Below, piece by piece: positions 49,401 through 58,400 of a DNA stretch of 60,524 nucleotides; the first letter of the stretch is position 1, and every line of letters starts with the position of its first letter. A program made the translations under genes and the position numbers. The notes beneath the pieces were generated by a model. The model was given only the letters and a program-made list of their open reading frames with translations. It did not search any database and had not been told where the DNA came from. The DNA lies in the NCBI GenBank assembly GCA_937886325.1, contig CALABV010000005.1:1-60524 (forward strand), written 5' to 3'. The DNA comes from an uncultured Geobacter sp. (GTDB lineage: Bacteria; Desulfobacterota; Desulfuromonadia; Geobacterales; Geobacteraceae).

Positions 49401-52400
49401 GATGTCCGGCAAGCATCATCTCCCGCCGCTCCTTACCGGTCGCATTGCGGAACATTAATGCCAGTGCTTTCAGGTCTTGCAGGATCCGCTTCTGTTGTCT
49501 GCCCATAGGGCAGGTCTCGGTGATGATCTTCTTGTAGGGGCGACCCTGCGGATCCTCGCTTCTGCCGTTGGAAAGTTCGTCCCGCTCGGAATCTGTCAAA
49601 TCGTTATCGTGAAGGGTTTTCCCGGTCGAGGTCTTACGGGGCTTGAATTCCGGCATATCGTCAGCAAAAACGATATCCATATACTGCCCTGCCATCCGGC
49701 GCAATTCTGGCGCGTTCACAAAAGTTGCAAGTCGGGTTACGGCTTCATAATCTCCCGATGCGGTAAGTTCAACATCCGTTTCCGAATCGGCAAAGGTATT
49801 AAACCATGAATCCCATGCCTTGGTGCCGTTGCGTTCCATCTCCCCGTCCATGACGTACCGCATCATGTGGTAGATTTCGTTCAGAGTGTTGGTGATGGGT
49901 GTCCCGGTAAAGATGTGAACGCCACTTCCGGCGTTCATGCTCTTTACGTACCCAGTCAAGAGATGGAGGGACAGGCTTTGGCCCGAAGTGCCAGTATTCA
50001 GCCCTTTCATCCGCATCTTGGTCGTAATGGGCGGCTTCTTGAATTCGTGGGCCTCGTCCACGATGATCATATCCACACCCAACTGCTCAAAGGGTACGGC
50101 GTTCTCTTTGGATGCCCGCTGCGCCATTTCCTCTATCTTCTTGATGATGCGGTTCCTGGCGTGAACGAGTTCCTTTGCAGTGGAACTGCGCACCGTTTTC
50201 ATCTTCTTCTCGTCGTCCATATCCTGAACGGTCAAGCTGATACCGTCATCGGCCGCAGCCTCGATAGCTTCCTGCTCCATGGCCGCGATCTCTTCCGCCG
50301 CCAATGCGTCGAGCGTTTCCTTGGTCAGGCCAAAACGGGAGATGAGGGAATGCGGAACCACCACGGCATCCCAATCGTCATTGGCTATCTGTCGCATGGT
50401 AATGTCGATGCGCTCCGGTGCGAGGTTGTCCACATAGAGCACCTTGGCTGCCGGGTACATCTCCTGAATCTCCCGTGACACCGTGGCGCTGTTGGCGTTG
50501 TGGGCGAAGATGAGCGGCTTCCTTGCTATCCCGTAGCGGCGGGACTCAACGGCAATGCCGCCGATTGTAAAGGTCTTTCCAGTACCGACCTCATGCGCAT
50601 ACAGTCCGCTCCGGTTGACCAGTCCGCGCCAGATCGCGTCCGACTGATGCTTTCTCAGGTTGAATTGAGAACTGCCCCTGGTGAGCGCCATCCCGGAGAA
50701 AGTGAGGAATGAACCGTCATACTTGGTGTCGGCGGTGGAATTCATGACCTCGTTGTATTCCTTTTCCAGTTCCACCTTGCGGCTGTTCTCTTTCCATACC
50801 CATGACGAAAATTCTTCCCGCAGGCGACCGATCTTCTCGTTGGCTTCCGCTGTCGCGGTAGTGTCCACTATCGGGTTACCGTGTTCATCCCGGGTCCAAA
50901 TGGTGACAGAACTGTTATTCATGGCCGCCTGTACCAGCCGATTGAAACGGTAATGCGCATGCCCCCAAACCGCCGTCGCCTCCGGCTTCTGGTTCAGTCC
51001 GTCCCTGGTGAATTTCACCTTCCACGCGCCGAGATGGAATGAAACCTCGATATCGCCCGTCTCCTGTTCGCCAAGCAGTTCGGCAATGAATCTCTGGTAG
51101 TGGGCGGTTCCTATCCATGGAGCGCCAAGTTTCGCCTCAATCTTATAATACGGCTGATCGGGAGGGATGAGTTTCTTCAGCTCCTCGATGTTCCGCGCCA
51201 TATCCATGCCGTCAGCCTGTGCGGCCTCCGCTTCCCTCAGTTTGCGCCGCACGTTGCCGGACAGGTACATATCCGAGACTTCGTAGTTTCCGGCAGGGGT
51301 CAGGTAGATGGATCCGCGGTCGAGCAACTCCCTTGCCACTTCGTCGACGGGTTTTCTAGCCGTCTCCGCTATGCGGTTGAGGTCGATGTTGATGCTTTCG
51401 TTACGGGCGAGGACATACGCCTCTTCCACGGTCGGATTCTCGATGGAAGAAGCGGCGCGGACGGTCGATTCGCGTAGGATTTTCGCCCCTCGGTATACGG
51501 TTCCCTTGTCGGTATGTTGAGCAACCTCCAAGGCGGCAAGGACGGCATAGAACGGGTCGCCCACCTGGCGCAACAGGGAGAGGCCATACGAGTCGTTGAT
51601 GCTGCCGTATGCCTTGACGAAGGAATTGTACTGCGACGACAGATCTCTTCGTAGTCCGTCCGTCGCATCCCCGGAACGTTCGGCGTCAATCAGTGCGCCA
51701 TACGCCTTGCGGAGATTCACCAGCGCGCCGATCTGCTTCTCGCGGTCCCCGGTCTCTCTCTTGCTCTTGACCTCGTAGGAGCGGAGTTCTTTCAGCGGGG
51801 CGAGATATTCCCCTTGGACCACATAGAGGCCGCCATCCGGGCCGAAGGTCACGCTCTGCTGGCGGTCCTTGGTGTTGTTCGTGATATAGGAGATGACCTT
51901 TTCGGTCTGCGCCCGCTCATTGTAGATATTCTCCGGCACCTTCTTGACGATGCCTTTCAGGAGGGATGCGAAGTTGTCAGGGCGATTGACAATCATCCCT
52001 GCTCGCCCCCTGGTCGTGCCATGACCGAAATCCATCTCACCAAGGACATGCTTCGGGTGAGTCGCCCAATACTCATTGGTATTGATGGAGCCGTTCGGCA
52101 CCTGTGCCTCGGAGACGTTCATCCAGCCGGTGCTTTCCGGGCTGGTGTTCGGAGTCTCCCGCTTCTGCAGGATGATGATGTCGGTAACAACGGCTGTCCC
52201 GGCATACTGCTCAAACGCGCCAGTAGGGAGACGGAAGGCCGCAATCAAGTCGCCTTTCCTGGCAAGTTCCAGGCGGGTCAGTTTTCCCAACTTGTCCATG
52301 GTCCCGGACGAAGTGACACCGATGACGAAACCACCCGGGCGCACCTGATCCAGCGCCTTGAGGAAAAAGTAATCGTGCAGGGAGGGATTGATTTGCCGGT

Positions 52401-55400
52401 ATCGCCGGTCTGCCGGACCGTCCTTGTCGAACGGCCAGTTGCCGATGATGATGTCGTAAAAGTTGTCCGAGGTCTCGCTTTCCTGGTAGCCCTTGATCTG
52501 GATGTTGGCCTCGGGATAGAGCAGTTTCGCCATGCCGCCGGTCAGGGTGTCAAGTTCGATGCCGGCCAGTTTGCTCTTTTCCGCGATGTCGGAGGGCATG
52601 AGGCCGAAGAAATTGCCGATACCCATGGAAGGCTCAAGGACGCGTCCACCTTTGAAACCGAGGCGACGGGCAATCTCCCACATGGCCTGAACGGTCGGCG
52701 GGTCGGTATAGTGGGCATTGATGATGGAGTTCTGGGCGCTTTTCCATGCCTCCTCCCCAAGATGCTCCCGAAGCCAGTTCGATTCCTTTTCCCATTCGGG
52801 TTTCGGCATGGGGTGTTCCCATGAGCCCTTGAACAGTTCCTGGCCGAACGATCCCCATCCGGTATAGGCGGCCATGGCGTCGAGTTCTTCAGGGGTGGGC
52901 TGTCTGCCTTCGGACGTGATGGATTGGTAAGCCTCGATGGCGGCCTTGTTCTTGCCGAACCTGACCTTGGGGGTGCCGCCAATGAGTTTTTCAGGGTTGT
53001 CGATGTGATAGTTTACGCCGGTCTCGGTTACAGTTCTTCGCTTTCCGGTTCCTCTTCGCGTTCCGGTTCCAGAAGCAGCCAGTCCTGCTCCGCCTGTTCC
53101 CTCGCGTCCGTCAGGTACATTCCCGCCTTCAGGTTCTTCCTGATCGTTTCCTCGCACTTCTCGTCGAGGACGTGCGCCAGTTCCTTCGCTATCCCCATTC
53201 TCAGGAGACGTTCCCACATTCCCGGGCGGTTCTGTTTCCAGTACGCCAGCATCATCCGTTGCGTCGGGCTTCCTGGCGGGTTCACTGTCTCGCTCAGGCG
53301 CCTGGACTCCTTCATCACCCACGCCCTGAACGTCTTCTCTTCGTTCTGATCTGGCATCACTCTCGGATCCATTTTTCAAGTCCTCCACAAAACGCATGAC
53401 ATACGGCTTGATGTCTGCACTGAAGTTGTCTATCAGGAATCGGAAGAATTCCTTCAGCCCCTTCCCCGCTTCTCTGACGCTTTTCAGGGCTGCCTCAAAG
53501 TGGGGCTTTGCCTTGGCGTAGGTTTCTTCGTCAAAGGAGCCGAGCCCGAACTTGAGGGAGCCACCGCCAAAGAGTTCATAGAGACCCTTGGCTGCTTCGC
53601 CCATGCCCTTGAAACCTTCTGCCGCCGCTGCTTGAAGTATATCAGATGCGGTCTTGGTTTGTTCAGGAGATTCTTTCGCCTGCTCAGACTGTGCTTTCCG
53701 CTGCTCGGCAAACCTGTCGCGGTAGCGGTCCATCTGCGGCCCAAGCATCTCCTTGGTGTTCTGCAGGGCTCGCTGGTATGCCTCACCGGCCGTCCGGTTC
53801 TGGCCTTCCAGTTTCATCCAGGTATCGGTGACGGCCTTCTTGTACTGCGCCATGTACTCGATTTCAAAGGTGTGCGGAGTGTTCAGGGCCGCGTTGTGAA
53901 GCGCCTGAACGCCATCGAGGGCGGCATAGACATCGACCATGAAAGCATGGTAATCGACCTGCGGACGGTCCTGCTTCTGGTTTTCGGTTCCATTCGCCCT
54001 ATCCCACACTTCCGCAATATTGCCCGGACGTTTATACCCTGCCTTCTCAAATGCGCCTCGGACAAAATTGCCCATGCTGGACGAAGTGACGAGTTTGCCG
54101 AAGTCATTTTCCCACACCATGTTCAATTTCTCAGGGGCCTCATTAACAAAATCAGCCTGGGTTTTTCCTTCAGCTTTGTATTGCCGTGCAAGATCCTCTG
54201 CCTTCTGGACATAACTTTGCTCGGCTTCCGGTGCCTTCGCCTTCACTCCCCCCTGCTCCTGCATGAACTGTTCGGCGTTGGCCTTCTCCCGGAACTGGAA
54301 GCCGGGTATCGCACCCCTGCCCCGGAATGAAGAATAGTGACCGCCCAGGGCTTCTGCTTCCCGTTTCAGCCGTTGGTACTCGGCCATCTCCACCCTCTCG
54401 TCAAGCGACACAACAAACAGGTCATGGCCGTACTTGGTGTGCTTGGTTTCGTGGAAGGTCATGCCGGTATCGGCCTGCTGCTGCGCCTTCTTAGCCTCCG
54501 GTGTTCCCTGCTTCGGAGGCAACACCCTGGCCGCCTCTTCCGGGTACTTATCGGCCCATGCGTCAAGGATAACCTGGAGTTCGTCGGCCTCTTTGTCGTA
54601 CCGCTGCGCCGTCTGGTTGTATGCGGCCTTCTTTTCCTGTTTCCGCGCCCTAGTCGCCGCCGCTCGGCTGTTTTTCGCGTAGCCCCTGAGATTGCTTATA
54701 TTGTTCAGGAAGTTATCGGGGTCCCTGGCCTCGCCCTTCGGTTCCACTGGCGCCGGGACAACCTCCGGGGCTGGATCCGTTTCGTGCTGCATTTCGTTGA
54801 AACTCGTATGGCGGATCACACCATTATCCTTCTTCACCTCATAGGAGTGGATGTGCTCCTGGGTATCGCCTTCGACACCCCTCCCGCCGATGAGGAAAGA
54901 CCGCATGACCATGGTGCTCGCTTCATAGACCTCGCCATGCGAGCCGTCTTGCAGTTGCACCCGCTGGCCCTTCTTGAAATACGGCTCCTTCTTGTTGTCC
55001 TTGGCCGGCCTTGCGCCAGGTTCCGCTGCTGCCGTCTGCTTCCTGTTCTTCAGTCGTGCAAGCTGCTTCTCCAGCTTATCTTTTTCCGATGCCGATTGGA
55101 CAATGGCCAACTGCTTTTCAAGGTGCTTGCGCTGTATGGCCCGGAACTTCTCTTCGCCGGTCTGCTTCGCTTCGGGAACGGGGGGAGGCTTGACCGGCTC
55201 GTTCATGCGCTGGTTGAATTCCAGGGTGAGGGTCAGCAGATCGTCGTCTGCTTCGTCGGCGTATTGATCCACAACGATAAAGCCGTCATCCTGGACTTCC
55301 TCGATGAACCGCTCTAATTTGGATTCAGGGATCCTGACCGTGTAGGACGTGGCAAGGCCGTCGCCGTCTTCCTTCTTTACCCTGCCCGGTTCTCCATAGG

Positions 55401-58400
55401 CGACAAGGGTTTCCAGGAGGCGATTGTACGGCGTTGCCTCGTAGGGGGTGAGAGTAAAGGCGTCCTCTTCGGCTATCTTGGCTTCTTCTGCCTCTTCAGC
55501 CGTATCATCGAACATGGCCGCTACGTCATCCATAGAAAGATCGTTGATTTCGTCGTCCACGGTGGGGGCTACAACGGCCCCTCTCCCCTCAATCTGCTTC
55601 GCGCCTTCTTTCGCCCCTGCGCCGATCTCCGTAATCTCAAGCTGTCCTTCGCCCTGAGACATCCCGAGACGAGGCCTTCCGTTGCCATCCGTAGCAACCA
55701 ACGAACTTTCGCGCATGGAGACAACATCGCCCATCGTCTCAACCGCCCACATTCTCATGCCTGCTGCAACGTAGGCGGCGTTTTCGGTTGTGCCGTCATA
55801 GGGGGCAGTATAAACGCCGATCGGTCGGCCTTCCCTGTTTCGCAGATCGAGCGTGACGGTGTTCGGGTTTGTGGCGTTCTCTCTGCCCTCCTTGATAGTA
55901 GGAGTAACGGCGTCCATGCGGTCAATGGCTTCCTGATAGCCCTTGCTGGTGGCTGACGGTTCAGGTTTTGTGGACCGCCCCCCCTCCTCTGTCTTCCCCA
56001 ACAGATACTCAGCGTAATCCATGCCGGTCTTGGTCAAGCCCTTCACGCCGAGACCTACCCCGTCCGCATCTTCCAGGCGTCTATCGTCACCCTCTCCGAC
56101 AACCGTGCGGCCTTCGGCAATGCGCTTCTCGATGTACTCCTTACGGGTCAGCACGTTACCATCGAAACTTGCCTGCTTGAGCAGTGCGTCTCTCGCCCTG
56201 CCTACCGCCATGTTCGACATACCAGCCGTGAACGCGGCTATTTCGTCAGCAACCTTCTTGTCCTTCTCGGCCTGCCGTGCTTCTCGCTCTTCCCGGAGGC
56301 GAGAGATCTCTTTCTGTTCTTTCTGCTCGGCCTCATATTCAGGAGTAAGGCGGTGCTCATCCTTCGTTACAATCTCTTCAATCCTGTTGGCGTCGTATCT
56401 CCTGATAGCGCCGGTCTCGACAGTCAGCACGTCATAGAGTGGATTCGGCCCGGTCGTATCTTTGGCGACGATGCGCTGCCGGCCATAGGTCGCGTTCCAT
56501 TCCCGGCCAATGTTGGGGTCTTTCTCGTCCCCCTTCTTCAACTTCTCCAACTTCGCCCGAATGCTTTCCCGTTCCCTGGTGTTCTTGGCGATGGCAAGGC
56601 GCTTTTCCAGGTTCTTGCGGCGGGTTTCGGGGGAGATGGTTTCTTTCTTTTTCTCCGGCGTACCTTCCCCAAGATGCTTATCAAAAACAGCCTTCAGTTC
56701 TTTGGGTGTTGAATCCGGGTTGGTGAGGTAATCGCCGTAGTCCATGGCGATCTTTTCATGGTGGAAATTGTTCTTGACGGTCCACTCGTCGAGACCTGCA
56801 GCCTTCACGTACTCATCGAACAGGGCGTCTCTCTTCGTTTCCGGCAGGGTTTCGATTCGGACATGGGCAACCTCGTGGTTGACGATCTCCGGGTTGTCCA
56901 TGTGCTTCTGCTCGGAGAAGACAAGGGTCTTCCTGTGCCAGTCAACCTCGGCCTCGAAGGTATGTCCCTCTTTCGTCCGAGTTTTACCGACTTCCATCTT
57001 CCAGCCTGCGGGAAGGGATACGTGGGCAGGGATATCCTTCTTGGCATCTGACGGGGTTTCCTCTGCGGCCCCAGGCTGAAGATCCGGATACTCAGCAATG
57101 ACTTCAGGGGGGATGGGCTTGCCTTCGGAAAGGGCTTTCTTGACTTGACCTCTATGAAGGTCGTCCAAAGTGTAACTTTTTGCGTTCTCAAGATATTGCG
57201 GGTTGCCCTCGATAGTCTTCTTATTCGTTTTGTACGACGAGTTATTGGTTCGCGTCCAATCCCAATATGCTTCCCGCGTCATCTCCCACGGCTCTTTCCC
57301 TACTTCGGCTTTTTCCGTCTCGGCTTCTCTCTGTTGTGAATCAACTTTCCCTCCTGACTTGTACGTATGCCTGTTGCTCCGCGTATCATCGGCAAGGATG
57401 CGCGTCAACGCCCGTTCCGCATCCGTGGTCGGTTGCCCCTGCTGCCGGATGTTCCGGGCGATCTCTTCCACCTCGTCCGGCGTGACGTTGAAACCCTCCT
57501 CCGCCATGACCTGCGCAAGATGCCCCTTGGTCTGGGGATGCCCGGACGGGGAGGTTTCAGGCAATATCGCCTCGATGCGGGTCATCACCTTGTCTTTGGT
57601 GCTGCGCTCACCCTGCCCGACAACTCCCACAATCGCGCTCGGAGGGACTTCGGTATCCGTCTTTACCCAATCCGCACCGGTGCCATAAGGAGATTTCCCT
57701 TGCGGCGCGCCCCCATTTTGCGCCACAGCTTGCGGGTCAACTTCGACAATCTTCCGGGGGATGCCGTCAGACTCCTGCATCCGGGCTTGGATGGTTTTCG
57801 CGTCCTCAAGGCTGTTGGTGGTCCAGTGGTCGGGCGTTTCCTCAAGCGGTGTGTCTTGCGGCACCACGCGGTAGTGCGGGGTGTCTGATACGTTTGCTTG
57901 CTCCTCGGAGTGGTCGGCGGTGGTGATGCCGTTCGCCTCCGGTCTCCCCGGAAGCCCCTCGGTGTCGGTGTCGACCTGGGTGGGGGTGGCAGAGGGTTGC
58001 GCTACACCCTCAACGTCTTCCTCCTGCGCGACCGGCGCAAACCCGTCCAGCGCCTTCCGGCCCCTGGTGAATGTCGCCCCCGCCTCGGTCCTAAAGGTAA
58101 TAGTCGACTTATCGGATGCGTCCGTAACCGTCACTCGCCCCCGGGGAGAATCAAAGACATCCCCCTTCTTGATGGCGTAAGATTCGGCTACTTCTTGCCC
58201 CCGCCCTTGCCCTTGCACTTCTTGGCCATTGGTCGCCTCCTCTCCCGCCGTGACTTCCGGCGTCAGTTTCGCCCGCTGATTCTCAATGGTCGCCGTCAGG
58301 GCGTTGTAGTTGTCGAGCAGTTTCTGAGAAATGCCTTCCCGCTGGTTGCCCTCCTCATCGAATATCTTGGATTTAAGCTTTGCGTGTCGGGCTTCCAGGT